A stretch of DNA of 64,000 bases from Caballeronia sordidicola (lineage in GTDB: Bacteria > Pseudomonadota > Gammaproteobacteria > Burkholderiales > Burkholderiaceae): the NCBI RefSeq assembly GCF_002220365.1, contig NZ_MTHB01000110.1, positions 1 to 64,000 of the forward strand. The letters run 5' to 3'. This document shows, one piece after another, positions 8,843 through 17,651 of the stretch. The notes under the pieces are model-generated. The model did no database searches. It was not told the origin of the DNA and saw nothing but the letters and a program-made list of their open reading frames with translations. The translations under genes were made by a program, and so were the position numbers. The number at the start of each line of letters is the position of its first letter. The stretch's first letter is position 1.

Positions 8843-9526
8843 ATGCCCAGACCCCAGACAGCCAGCCGCTCAGCAGTTGAATCCGCCCTCGCGGTCCCGC
8901 GGCAGGCGCGCAGCCAGATCGGGCTGGAAAAAATGCTGCGGGCTGGCCGCGAACTGATTGAGGCGAGCGGCAATCTGGACGATCTATCCATCACGGATAT
9001 CGTTGAACGCTCGGGCACCTCTATTGGCGCGTTCTATCGGCGCTTCGACAGCAAAGACATGTTTTTCGACGTGGTGCTCGAGCGCGCCATGACCGGAGGT
9101 CGCGACCGCGTTCGCGACATGTTGGCAAGCGAGTCCGAATGGCGCTCGGGCGACGCACGGGTGATCGCGGACGCGATCGTCGAGATGTATGTGCAGTCGT
9201 TTCGCCGCAACCGTGGACTGTTCCATGCCTCGCTGCTACGCGTGTCGCGACCGAGAGCAACGTGGGACATCGTCAAGGAAGCGAACCGCGACGTGCTTGC
9301 GTTGATCGTGCCGCCGCTCGTCGCCGCGATCGTCAAAGAACGCAATGCGCAAAAAGCGGATGCAGAATCGATTGAGTTCGAGGTACAAGCCGCGCTGCAA
9401 CTGATCCTGGGCATGCTGGTCAACATCGTCCTGAACGATCCCGGCCCGTTGTCGCTGGCGAGCCGTCGTCTCGCCCCTTGGCTCAAGACACAGTTTCGCC
9501 GTTGCCTGATTTTGGCCATTCCCTGA
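8843..9526 (+). CDS. TetR/AcrR-family regulator
   Basis: 227 residues. The N-terminal HTH includes LEKMLRAGRELIEASG, then LSITDIVERSGTSIGAFYRRF, a textbook TetR recognition helix, followed by a helical ligand domain. The ATG at 8843 is chosen; an upstream extension to 8759 has no family similarity and would cover the palindrome. It is followed in the same direction by the alkylsulfatase-type gene and an acyl-CoA ligase gene, which it probably represses (inference from operator sharing). Confidence 0.9.
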   Translation: MPRPQTASRSAVESALAVPRQARSQIGLEKMLRAGRELIEASGNLDDLSITDIVERSGTSIGAFYRRFDSKDMFFDVVLERAMTGGRDRVRDMLASESEWRSGDARVIADAIVEMYVQSFRRNRGLFHASLLRVSRPRATWDIVKEANRDVLALIVPPLVAAIVKERNAQKADAESIEFEVQAALQLILGMLVNIVLNDPGPLSLASRRLAPWLKTQFRRCLILAIP

Positions 9527-9541
9527 TTTTTTCATCAAAAA

Positions 9542-9563
9542 CGGAATCAAAATTCTGGTTCCG
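9542..9563. promoter_or_regulatory. Second TetR operator candidate, before the sulfatase gene
   Basis: CGGAATC (9542-9548) and GGTTCCG (9557-9563) are inverted half-sites with one mismatch, 33 bp before the ATG at 9596. They match the perfect palindrome at 8798-8813, with a wider spacer (8 bp instead of 2). A shared TCTGG(A)TTCCG core supports binding by the same regulator. Confidence 0.5.
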
Positions 9564-9595
9564 ATTTTATTGTCGATTGCCGCAAGGAGACGTCC

Positions 9596-11413
9596 ATGAC
9601 CCCATGTTGCGCCGGCTTATCACGCCAAACCGCTTTTGACGCGCCACACCTTGGCGAGCCGCTCGACGTCGCGTTCGACGCCGGCGTGAACCTCGCCTTC
9701 GCGATTGCGGCACCTACCGTTGCGCCTCGTTTGACGGAGCATTCGCAGCGCATGGCGCAGCGCATCTACCGCGTGGCGGAGCGGGTGTACTGCGCTGTCG
9801 GCTATGCGATCGCGAACATCATCTTCGTGGTCGGCGACGACGGCATCGTGGTAATCGATACAACCGAAGCGGTGTCGGCAGCGAAACGCATCTATGAGGA
9901 CTTCTGCGCAATCGATTCGCGCCACGCACAATTGCCGGTGAAGGCGGTGGTGTACACCCACAACCACACGGACCACACGGGCGGCGTGCGTGCATTCGCC
10001 GATGAGGCGCAACTCGCGGCGGGAAGTGTAGAGATCATCGCGCACAGTTCGTTGATGGAAACGGTCATCAACAACGCGAACCTGGTCGCGCCCATCCTCG
10101 CCGCGCGCTCGGCGTACAGCTTCGGCGCGCTGCTGCCCGCAGGCCCGACCGGCAAGGTCAATGCCGGAATCGGGCCGGTGCTGATTGCCGAACCCGCCAG
10201 CTTTCTCGCGCCCACGCGCGTGTTCGACGACACCCTCGACATCGTGCTCGCCGGCGTGCGTTTCGAGTTTCGCTATGCGCCATCGGAAGCGGACGACGAG
10301 ATCGTGATGTGGCTGCCCGACCTTGGCGTCCTGCTGTCGGCGGAAGTGATCCAGGGCGAGTGTCTTGCGAACGTGCATACGCTGCGTGGCACGCGCTATC
10401 GCGATCCGGTGCGCTGGTATCGCACGATCGACATGATGCGCGACTTCCGTGCGGCGCACATGGTGCCGGCGCATGGCCGTCCGGTGTCGGGCGAAGCGGC
10501 TGTGGCGGACGTATTGTCCGTGTATCGCGATGCGATCCAGTTCATCCACGACCAGGCGATCCGCCATATGAATCGCGGCCTCACGCAGGACGAACTCGCC
10601 GACGCCATTCCGTCGCTGCCGCCGCATCTGGCCCAGCACGCGTGGCTGGGCGAGTACTACGGCACGGTCAAGCATTCCGTGCGACAGGTGTACACCGGGC
10701 AACTGGGGTGGTTCGACGGCGATCCCGCTTCTCTCGATCCATTGCCACGTATGGAGCGGGTGCGTCGCACGGTCGACATGATGAACGGTCCCGAAGCCGT
10801 GCGCGCGGCCGCCCGGGCGGCTCTCGGGGACAGCGACTGGCGCTGGGCTGCCGAGCTTGCCACGTTGCTCGTGCGACTCGATATTACGGATACCGACGCA
10901 CGCACGATCAAGGCAGAGGCGTTGCGCGAGCTGGGGTATCGCACTGAGAACACGAATTGGCGCAACTGGTACTTGAGTGCGGCGCGCGAGCTGGAGCATG
11001 CATATGACGAAATGCCGTTCGCGGGCGGCGGACTGGCGTCAATGGACGTGATGCGCGCGCAACCGCTTGGCAACGTTTTGCAGCGCCTCTGTGTTTCTGT
11101 CGATCCTGTGCTGTCTTCCGATGTACACATGATCCTCGCCCTGTGGCTGACGGATCGGGACACCACGTTCGCGCTGGAATTGCGCAAGGGGGTACTTCAG
11201 GTTCACGAGCGCCCGTGGCCAAATGCTCACCTCCAGCTTGCACTCGACACCGCCACTTTGTACACGATGCTGCGCGACATCGCGGGCAAGGCGCCAGAGC
11301 TGCTTCAAGCAGGAACCATCATGCTCGAGCGCGGAACCATCGATCAACTGCGTGCGTTTGTAGCCTGCTTTGATCGGCCCTCGCGACGATTGCCCGCACT
11401 TGCGGCACGGTAG
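9596..11413 (+). CDS. Alkyl/aryl-sulfatase, metallo-beta-lactamase fold (SdsA1/BDS1-like)
   Basis: 605 residues. The metallo-beta-lactamase domain starts near residue 60 (IYRVAERVYCAVGYAIAN, VVIDTTEA) and carries the zinc motif THNHTDHTGG near residue 120. Further metal ligands are probable in LLSAEVIQGE and VPAHGRPV. The all-helical dimerisation domain (GEYYGTVKHSVRQVYTGQ) and a C-terminal SCP2-like domain from about residue 470 complete the SDS-hydrolase architecture. These enzymes cleave alkyl sulfate esters to alcohol and sulfate. No signal peptide is evident, so a cytoplasmic site is likely. The start follows AAGGAG. The next gene, an acyl-CoA ligase 18 bp on, could activate the fatty acid made from the released alcohol (inference). 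Confidence 0.88.
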   Translation: MTPCCAGLSRQTAFDAPHLGEPLDVAFDAGVNLAFAIAAPTVAPRLTEHSQRMAQRIYRVAERVYCAVGYAIANIIFVVGDDGIVVIDTTEAVSAAKRIYEDFCAIDSRHAQLPVKAVVYTHNHTDHTGGVRAFADEAQLAAGSVEIIAHSSLMETVINNANLVAPILAARSAYSFGALLPAGPTGKVNAGIGPVLIAEPASFLAPTRVFDDTLDIVLAGVRFEFRYAPSEADDEIVMWLPDLGVLLSAEVIQGECLANVHTLRGTRYRDPVRWYRTIDMMRDFRAAHMVPAHGRPVSGEAAVADVLSVYRDAIQFIHDQAIRHMNRGLTQDELADAIPSLPPHLAQHAWLGEYYGTVKHSVRQVYTGQLGWFDGDPASLDPLPRMERVRRTVDMMNGPEAVRAAARAALGDSDWRWAAELATLLVRLDITDTDARTIKAEALRELGYRTENTNWRNWYLSAARELEHAYDEMPFAGGGLASMDVMRAQPLGNVLQRLCVSVDPVLSSDVHMILALWLTDRDTTFALELRKGVLQVHERPWPNAHLQLALDTATLYTMLRDIAGKAPELLQAGTIMLERGTIDQLRAFVACFDRPSRRLPALAAR

Positions 11414-11431
11414 ACATCGAGGAGAAGGACG

Positions 11432-13099
11432 ATGAGTAGTACGACAAAAAGCAGCATGGAAAGAATCTGGTTGAAAGCTTATCCGCCCGGCGTTCCCGCG
11501 GATATCGACCCGACGCGATACCGTTCGCTGGCGGACCTGCTTGACGAGAGCTTTGAGGCGTTTGCGTCGCGGCAAGCGTTTGCCTGCATGGGCCGGACAC
11601 TGACGTATGCGGAACTCGACGTGCAGTCGCGAAATCTCGGCGCGTGGCTGCAATCGAAGGGGCTCGCCCGAGGCGCGCGGGTCGCGATCATGATGCCGAA
11701 TGTGCTGCAGTATCCGGTGGCAATGGCGGCTATCCTGCGCGCCGGCTATGTGATCGTGAACGTCAATCCGCTCTATACGCCGCGCGAACTCGAACATCAA
11801 CTGGTCGACAGCGGCGCCGAGGCGATTGTCCTGCTCGAACCATTCGATGCGGTCCTGCAGGCAGTTCAACGCAACACGCGGGTGTTGCATGTCGTGGTGA
11901 CGTCGATTGGCGAGATGATGGGCGTGTCGGCCCGCCAAGCGTTTGATGAACAGGCGCCTACCCCGCGCACTACCTTCAGCCAGGCCTTGGAGCACGGCGC
12001 CCTCACCCCGTTTGCGCGTGCCGATGTAGAGCCCGATGACCTTGCAGTGCTGCAATACACCGGCGGCACGACCGGCGTTTCCAAAGGGGCGATGTTGCTT
12101 CATAGGAACCTGATCGCCAATGTGCTTCAGAGCGAAGCGTGGCGCGAGCCGTTGACCCGGGAGCGTCCCGATGCCGATCCGATTGTCACCGTGGTTGCCT
12201 TGCCGCTGTATCACATCTTCGGGCTGACGGTATGCGCGTTCCTGACCATGCGGGCCGGCGGGCTCGGTATCCTCATTCCCAATCCGCGCGATATTCCCGG
12301 CATGATCAAGGCGTTGCACGGTTACGCGATCACCTCGTTCCCGGCCGTCAACACGCTCTATAACGCGCTGTTGAACGACCCGGGTTTCGCCACGCTCGAT
12401 CTGTCCAGCCTGATGCTTGCGAACGGCGGTGGCATGGCAATCCAGCAAGGCGTGGCGGCGCGCTGGTTTGAGAGGACGGGCAAGCCGATCATTGAAGGCT
12501 ACGGGCTGTCCGAGACTTCACCGTGCGCGACCAGCAACCCGTCCGGAAGCACTGCTTTCAGCGGTACGGTCGGTGTGCCGTTGCCTTCGACATTCATCGC
12601 GATTCGCGACGACGATGGGCGTGACGTTGCCCAGGGTGAGCCGGGAGAAATCTGCATTTTCGGGCCGCAGGTGATGGCAGGCTATTGGAACCGGCCCGAT
12701 GAAACCGCCAGCGCCATGACGCCGGACGGTTACTTCAAATCGGGCGACATCGGCATCATGGATGAACGCGGCTTCGTGAGGATTGTCGACCGCAAGAAGG
12801 ACATGGTCATTGTGTCCGGCTTCAATGTGTATCCGAACGAAATCGAGGACGTGGTCGCCTTGCATCCTGGCGTGTTCGAGGTCGCGGCGATTGGGGTGCG
12901 CGACGAACACTCCGGTGAGGCCCTGAAGCTTTTCATCGTGCGTCGTGACCCCGGGCTCACTGAGGTCGACATCCTGGCGTTTTGCCGGGAGCGGCTGACT
13001 GGCTATAAGAGACCGAAGGCCGTCGAATTTTGCGATGAACTGCCCAAGAGCAATGTAGGAAAGATCTTGAGGCGCAAGCTTCGCGAGAGGGAAAGCTAG
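11432..13099 (+). CDS. Long-chain acyl-CoA ligase (FadD-like, AMP-forming)
   Basis: 555 residues of the ANL superfamily. The P-loop-like YTGGTTGVSKGAM lies near residue 210, GYGLSETSP in the middle, and the hinge GFNVYPNEIED and the catalytic Lys region KSNVGKILRRKL at the end. It activates a fatty acid to acyl-CoA with ATP. GAGGAGAAGG precedes the ATG. It is in one operon with the alkylsulfatase gene, and sequence length and motifs are complete. Chain-length preference cannot be read from the sequence. Confidence 0.92.
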   Translation: MSSTTKSSMERIWLKAYPPGVPADIDPTRYRSLADLLDESFEAFASRQAFACMGRTLTYAELDVQSRNLGAWLQSKGLARGARVAIMMPNVLQYPVAMAAILRAGYVIVNVNPLYTPRELEHQLVDSGAEAIVLLEPFDAVLQAVQRNTRVLHVVVTSIGEMMGVSARQAFDEQAPTPRTTFSQALEHGALTPFARADVEPDDLAVLQYTGGTTGVSKGAMLLHRNLIANVLQSEAWREPLTRERPDADPIVTVVALPLYHIFGLTVCAFLTMRAGGLGILIPNPRDIPGMIKALHGYAITSFPAVNTLYNALLNDPGFATLDLSSLMLANGGGMAIQQGVAARWFERTGKPIIEGYGLSETSPCATSNPSGSTAFSGTVGVPLPSTFIAIRDDDGRDVAQGEPGEICIFGPQVMAGYWNRPDETASAMTPDGYFKSGDIGIMDERGFVRIVDRKKDMVIVSGFNVYPNEIEDVVALHPGVFEVAAIGVRDEHSGEALKLFIVRRDPGLTEVDILAFCRERLTGYKRPKAVEFCDELPKSNVGKILRRKLRERES

Positions 13100-13106
13100 G
13101 ACGCGG

Positions 13107-13505
13107 GTGTCATCGGCTGAGTTTGAATCGGATCTGACTCAGCCGGGCGCGGACCTTCGAGCGATACTCGATCTTCAGTTGTTACATAAAATCAAGTATT
13201 CCATTATGGATGAAAGAGAAGCCGATCTGCTGCTTTGCAGCAAGACGCTGAGTTTCGTTGAGGGAGGCACACTACTATTTTCGGCGAAAGAAAGCTTGTT
13301 CAAAGCGCTGTTTTACCAGGTGGGAGACTGGTTCGACTTTGACGCTGCTCGTTTAACCGGCTTCAATAGCGAAGAACACGTTTTTAGGCAACTCACACGG
13401 AGTTTGGCACCGCATTTATTCGCTGGGAGGCAATTCTGCGGGACCTATCGCGCCTTCGACGACAAACTCCTGACGCTTATCGTCTGGGATTCTGCCGCCG
13501 TCTAA
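13107..13505 (+). pseudogene. 4'-phosphopantetheinyl transferase, C-terminal half only (EntD/Sfp-like)
   Basis: 132 residues read from a GTG just after the acyl-CoA ligase stop. FSAKESLFKALFYQVGDWFDF near residue 58 is the signature Mg2+/CoA-binding FSxKES..KA motif of EntD-type transferases. The N-terminal half with the GSISH motif is absent; family members are usually about 220-240 residues. The truncation falls at the junction with the ligase gene, so the 5' part was probably lost in a rearrangement. Possibly still translated, but an active enzyme is doubtful. Confidence 0.62.
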
Positions 13506-13608
13506 AAGCGTGCGCGATCGATCGCGATCTCGCTCAACGCCTCTTTTGCCGGGCAATTGACCGGCGCACTAAGCAAACGCCGTACATCGTCGATGAGTCG
13601 CATAGCCG

Positions 13609-13920
13609 CTAGACAATGGCATTCACCTTGCCGAACCTGCGCTCGCCTTCGCCGGCCGGCTTCGATCCACCGCTCAGCCACGCCATTTCCACGTGCAGGA
13701 GTTCCGACAAGCGGCGGCAGTCGGCGGCTCGCGGCAGCGTGATACCCGCTCGCCACAGCGTGACATCCCCTTCCGTGACACCCAGCGATTTCGCCACGCG
13801 CCCAGACGAAAGCCCGGAACGCTTTATGGTCATGTCGAGCCGCGCAGCGAACGCGCGGCCCACCCGTGGGTTATCAGGGGCGTCGCTGACGTGGTGGTCG
13901 GAAAGGAAAGGAGCGTTCAT
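13609..13920 (-). CDS. Small XRE-type helix-turn-helix regulator
   Basis: 103 residues. The HTH lies near residues 35-60: SGLSSGRVAKSLGVTEGDVTLWRAG, then LPRAADCRRLSELLHVEMAWL, the typical Cro/C1-type layout with a helix that picks the operator. The start at 13920 is the first ATG; its ribosome binding site is weak. It is convergent with the truncated transferase, and no partner toxin or phage gene is visible, so the target is unknown. Confidence 0.7.
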   Translation of the reverse strand: MNAPFLSDHHVSDAPDNPRVGRAFAARLDMTIKRSGLSSGRVAKSLGVTEGDVTLWRAGITLPRAADCRRLSELLHVEMAWLSGGSKPAGEGERRFGKVNAIV

Positions 13921-14366
13921 GAATGTCGCAAGACCTGATAGACGTGTGCGGTGGTCGAACGGGGTACTGTACGTGACGAAAGAGTCGCGTTGGTGACATT
14001 ACATACCGCTCCCAAAAGCCGATGTGTTTGCGAGCGTACATAAGACGAAAGGCGGCAGTGACGATAGCCGCGCGCGTGCATTTTTTAATGACGGTTTGAT
14101 GGCAACCGCACATTGTGTGGATGTTTCCGGGTGTTCGCGGTTTCCATGGCACTTCTTGTCAACCTGTGTGTCGAACCGGCCGGCGAGGAGCGCAACGGGC
14201 GCAACGCGTGCATCGCCTCGTTGGACGGGCGTTGCGCGAATTCGCCCGGCGGCTATGTCACGGTCGATCGCAGGAGTAAGGTGAGGGATGAGGGAAGCCG
14301 GCTTTCGCAGGGGCAGGAGCAGCGGCTGCTGCCGGTTTCAATACCAGGTTGACACGAGGAGGATGC
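13921..14366. other. Gene-free region between XRE and DUF2278 genes
   Basis: Only weak short frames are present. One rightward frame from 14113 begins with a hydrophobic run but has no ribosome binding site and no continuing domain. AGGAGG at 14357-14362 belongs to the DUF2278 gene. Confidence 0.45.
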
Positions 14367-15020
14367 ATGGCAGTGAACTACGGGGTGCTCAAGGGCACCG
14401 TGACCGGTCATCTTCGCAATGCCGATGACGACCACTATCAAATCCTGGTCCACGCCGGACCGACGGTTTTCCGGATTGCATCGAACGTAAAGTCGTCAGC
14501 ACCGCACGCGCCTTCAACGGTTCTGTTTGAAGAGCTGGATACATTGCCCGAAACATTGACAAGCGGTCTGGGTGCGTTGACGCCCGGTTTCACCAAACTG
14601 CCGTCTACACCCGGCGGTCTCGCCATTGACTATGTGCGCGGCGGCCTGGTCGATATCAAGGCAATGACGCCCGTTCCCGCCGATGCGCCCGGCTCGACGA
14701 ATGATCTGAAAGACAAACTGGAAAGCGCGGTGGTTGCGGCGATGGCCATGGAAGGGTCGATCATCTACGCATTTGGATCGAGATGGGGTCCTGAAGAAAA
14801 CATACCGGACCAGTATTTCAAATTCGTGCCCGGCAATGGCGTGCACGACATCCATATGAACCAGGGCAACGGCGGCCAGTACGAACAGGACAACGGCGTG
14901 TATCAGGACGGGGCACTGATGATCGCGTATGCGGACAATACGTGGCGGGCGTTTTTCTTTGCGTTCCAGTCGCAGACCTTCGATACCGACGACCAGGGCA
15001 ATCCGATAGCAGGAGGGTGA
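14367..15020 (+). CDS. DUF2278 family protein (YukJ-like)
   Basis: 217 residues. It opens NYGVLKGTVTGHLRNADDDHYQI, and has DYVRGGLVD and GIHDIHMNQGN-like segments (here NGVHDIHMNQGN) followed by DGALMIAYADNTWRAFFFAFQSQ. This is the DUF2278 pattern; the family has no established function. Chosen start ATG 14367 with AGGAGG upstream. Stands alone and is convergent with phnA. Confidence 0.82.
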   Translation: MAVNYGVLKGTVTGHLRNADDDHYQILVHAGPTVFRIASNVKSSAPHAPSTVLFEELDTLPETLTSGLGALTPGFTKLPSTPGGLAIDYVRGGLVDIKAMTPVPADAPGSTNDLKDKLESAVVAAMAMEGSIIYAFGSRWGPEENIPDQYFKFVPGNGVHDIHMNQGNGGQYEQDNGVYQDGALMIAYADNTWRAFFFAFQSQTFDTDDQGNPIAGG

Positions 15021-15051
15021 ACGCGCTGCACGGGGCGTTGCTTAGGTGCCT

Positions 15052-15080
15052 CGAAAGCCATCGCCGTCCGATGGCTTTCG
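15052..15080. terminator. Bidirectional hairpin between DUF2278 gene and phnA
   Basis: CGAAAGCCATCG pairs perfectly (12 bp) with CGATGGCTTTCG around a 5-base loop in the 75-bp gap between two convergent genes. No strong T tract follows, so termination efficiency is uncertain. Confidence 0.6.
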
Positions 15081-15095
15081 ACCTCCAGCTAACGC

Positions 15096-15437
15096 TTAAA
15101 CCTTCTTCAAATAGCAGGCTTTCAGCATGAAGCTGCCGGCGTCCATCTTGCAGTCGACCTCGTGGTCGCCGCCTACCAGCCGGATGCTCTTCACCTTCGA
15201 ACCTACCTTCAGCGTGATCGACGAGCCCTTCACTTTCAGGTCCTTGATGAGCACCACGGAGTCGCCGTTGGCCAGCACGTTGCCATTGGCGTCCTTCACC
15301 ACTGCTTTCGCGTCGTCATCGGCAGGCGCGGTTTCTGATGCGGACCATTCATGGCCGCAGTCTGCGCAAACGATGCGATCGGCGTCCGCGTAGGTATTTT
15401 CCATCGAGCAGAGTGGGCAGGCTGGGAGTGGTGACAT
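15096..15437 (-). CDS. phnA: PhnA/YjdM zinc-ribbon protein
   Basis: 113 residues. The N-terminal zinc ribbon CPLCSMENTY...CADCGHEWS uses four Cys. The C-terminal PhnA domain reads KDANGNVLANGDSVVLIKDLKVKG and ends CYLKKV, matching E. coli YjdM/PhnA. The name is historical: this is not phosphonoacetate hydrolase, and the actual role is unclear. The start at 15437 follows AAGGA. Longer frames upstream lack similarity. Confidence 0.92.
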   Translation of the reverse strand: MSPLPACPLCSMENTYADADRIVCADCGHEWSASETAPADDDAKAVVKDANGNVLANGDSVVLIKDLKVKGSSITLKVGSKVKSIRLVGGDHEVDCKMDAGSFMLKACYLKKV

Positions 15438-15550
15438 AGTTCCTTCACATAATCGTAACAGTCGAGGAGGCGCGAACGCGCTCCGGCGGCCGGGATTATA
15501 AGGGGCTGGCTGACTGAGGGGCTGACTGAGGATCTGACTGAGTGCGTCGT

Positions 15551-16711
15551 TTAAACCAGGCTTGCGCCACGCGGACCATCGCGGCCGACAAACGCGGGAC
15601 CGAGATCGCCCATTCCCTGGCACCCCAACAAGCGCAGCGAAATCAACATCTCGTCCATCATCAGTGCGAGCACTTCGCTCGCCCCGGCTGCTCCGCGCGA
15701 AGCGAGGCCATACAACGGCGCTCGCCCTAGCAATACGCCGCGCGCGCCTAATGCGACCGCCTTCAAGGCATCGCTGCCGCGCCGCACTCCGCCATCGATA
15801 AAAATCTCCGTCTTTCCGCTAACCGCCTCAACGATCTCCGGCAGCAGCTCCAATGGCGCGAACGTGCTCCCCAACTGCCGGCCTCCATGATTCGATATCA
15901 CCACGCCATCGGCGCCATGCGCGAGCGCCAGCAGTGCGTCTTCCAAGCCCATGATGCCCTTGACGATCACCTTGCCGCTCCAGTGCCTACGCACCCACTC
16001 CAGATCCGTCCAGCTCAGCGACAAGTCCATCTGCCGGCTCAGCATGGCTGCGTGACGCGATAAATCCGCATGCTCGCCCACGCTCTTCGCAATGTTCATC
16101 AATTGCGGCGAACCCGCGCGTGCCATTTGCCAGCACCAATGCGGATGCGTCAGGCAATCGGCGAGAAGCTTGGGTGACATTCGCAACGGCAACCGGAAAC
16201 CATTGCGCGTGTCGTGATCGCGCTTGCCGTGCACCGGGACATCGACGGTGAGAACCAATGTTGAATAACCAGCAGCGCCGGCGCGTCGCATCAAGTCTTC
16301 GGCAATGCCGCGATCCTGTTGCACATAGAGCTGCATCCACAGGTCACCTTGCGGCGCGGCGGCGCGTACATCTTCCAGCAACGATGTCGACGCGGTCGAC
16401 AACACGAACGGCAAGTTCGCGCGGCTCGCGGCCTGTGCGAGCAGTTCGTCGGCGCGTGGCCAAAAGAGTCCGTTCAAGCCCGTTGGTCCCACGATCAGCG
16501 GCGCCGCCGCTTCGCGTCCGAAAAAGTCCGTTGTGCTCGAACAGCGCGACACGTCCTTGAGCACGCGTGGTTTGAATAGCCACCGCCCGTACGCATCAGT
16601 ATTGCGCCGCAACGCGTCGCCGTCTTCGGCGCCGCCATCCAGGTAATCAAACGCAAGCCGCGGCAGACGCCGCTGTGCAGCGATACGGTATTCAGCGACA
16701 GAGGCAAGCAT
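15551..16711 (-). CDS. FMN-dependent alpha-hydroxyacid dehydrogenase (L-lactate/mandelate type)
   Basis: 386 residues, TIM-barrel FMN enzyme. FDYLDGGAEDGDALRRN near the start and PTGLNG are FMN contacts; SNHGGRQL near residue 274 holds the catalytic His and the substrate-binding Arg; IDGGVRRGSDALKAVALGA binds the FMN phosphate. It oxidises an L-2-hydroxyacid to the 2-oxoacid, passing electrons to the respiratory chain or oxygen. The start at 16711 follows GGAG. Divergent from an IclR regulator with an inverted repeat between them. The substrate (lactate, mandelate or another) is not resolved. Confidence 0.88.
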   Translation of the reverse strand: MLASVAEYRIAAQRRLPRLAFDYLDGGAEDGDALRRNTDAYGRWLFKPRVLKDVSRCSSTTDFFGREAAAPLIVGPTGLNGLFWPRADELLAQAASRANLPFVLSTASTSLLEDVRAAAPQGDLWMQLYVQQDRGIAEDLMRRAGAAGYSTLVLTVDVPVHGKRDHDTRNGFRLPLRMSPKLLADCLTHPHWCWQMARAGSPQLMNIAKSVGEHADLSRHAAMLSRQMDLSLSWTDLEWVRRHWSGKVIVKGIMGLEDALLALAHGADGVVISNHGGRQLGSTFAPLELLPEIVEAVSGKTEIFIDGGVRRGSDALKAVALGARGVLLGRAPLYGLASRGAAGASEVLALMMDEMLISLRLLGCQGMGDLGPAFVGRDGPRGASLV

Positions 16712-16727
16712 CCAGGCTCCACGAAAT

Positions 16728-16760
16728 TGCAATCGATCATAAACGTGAGATTCGATTGCA
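16728..16760. promoter_or_regulatory. IclR operator candidate between lldD-type and iclR genes
   Basis: TGCAATCGA (16728-16736) and TCGATTGCA (16752-16760) form a perfect 9-bp inverted repeat with a 15-bp spacer. A related ATGCGAT lies at 16781-16787. It is 17 bp from the dehydrogenase start and 49 bp from the iclR start. AATCG-core half-sites recur upstream of the D-2-hydroxyacid dehydrogenase gene (24284-24318). Confidence 0.55.
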
Positions 16761-16808
16761 CTACAATTGGGACAATCACAATGCGATACTCTCAAAGCCC
16801 CCACAAGC

Positions 16809-17636
16809 ATGTCCAAAAGCGCCGCTGGCACGCCGGAAAAGCCTGATGAAAAAGCGACTCAGCGCTCGTCGTTGTTTGTCGGATCGACTGAAAAAGCCTT
16901 CCAGGTCCTGCACGCCTTCGACGGCCCGAGCCGTCACATGACTCTCGTCGATATCGCCCGCACGTCCGGGCTCGACCGCAGCGCGACCCAGCGCCTGGTT
17001 CATACGCTCGAAGCGCTCGGCTACCTCTACCGCGTGCCCGAAACCCGCAACTACGGCCTGACGACGAAGGTGCTGCAGTTCTCGTACAACTATGTGCGGG
17101 CCAACGAACTCATCGACAAAGCATCGCCTTATCTGCTCGATATCAGTCGGCGGCTTGGCGAAACCACCAACTTGCTGGAACTCGACGGCCACGAGATCGT
17201 GTTTGTCGCGCGTTTTCCGGGGCAGCATCTGGTGAACATCGACATTGTGGTTGGTGCTCGTTTGCCGGCCATGTTTACCGCTGCGGGCATAGCAATCCTG
17301 TCGCGTCTGTCGGACGAGCGCGTGCGCGAAATCCTGGCGCAGACGCCGCTTGATCCGCTCACGCACTACACCGAAACCCATCCCGACAAACTGCTCGAAC
17401 GCGTGCGCAAGGTCGCGCGACGCGGTTACGCGGTGATCGAGAACGAGACCGTGCTCGGCGATATTTCCGTCGCCGCGCCGGTCACGGATCACGGCGGTAT
17501 GGCTGTTGCCGCAATCAATATCTCGGTGCCCACCTCGCGGTGGTCGATCGAACGCGTGGAAGCCGAACTCGCGCAGCACGTGCAAGTCGCCGCGACCTCG
17601 ATCTCGAAAGCGCGGCTGTCGAGCTACAAGCGTTGA
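16809..17636 (+). CDS. IclR-family transcriptional regulator
   Basis: 275 residues. Winged HTH near residues 25-85 (STEKAFQVLHAF, LVDIARTSGLDRSATQRLVHTLEALGYL), then the IclR effector domain (RLGETTNLLELDGHEIVFVARF, LPAMFTAAGIAIL, GDISVAAPV). The ATG at 16809 begins MSKSAAG. It is flanked by a 2-hydroxyacid dehydrogenase gene (divergent) and a DapA-family gene (convergent), and probably controls the whole 15.5-24.2 kb block (inference from shared half-sites). Confidence 0.92.
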   Translation: MSKSAAGTPEKPDEKATQRSSLFVGSTEKAFQVLHAFDGPSRHMTLVDIARTSGLDRSATQRLVHTLEALGYLYRVPETRNYGLTTKVLQFSYNYVRANELIDKASPYLLDISRRLGETTNLLELDGHEIVFVARFPGQHLVNIDIVVGARLPAMFTAAGIAILSRLSDERVREILAQTPLDPLTHYTETHPDKLLERVRKVARRGYAVIENETVLGDISVAAPVTDHGGMAVAAINISVPTSRWSIERVEAELAQHVQVAATSISKARLSSYKR

Positions 17637-17651
17637 GCCTTTAGCGACGCT

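Noticed and set aside
9620..10999. 459-codon open frame on the - strand
   Set aside because: Shadow of the alkylsulfatase-type gene, with no family features.
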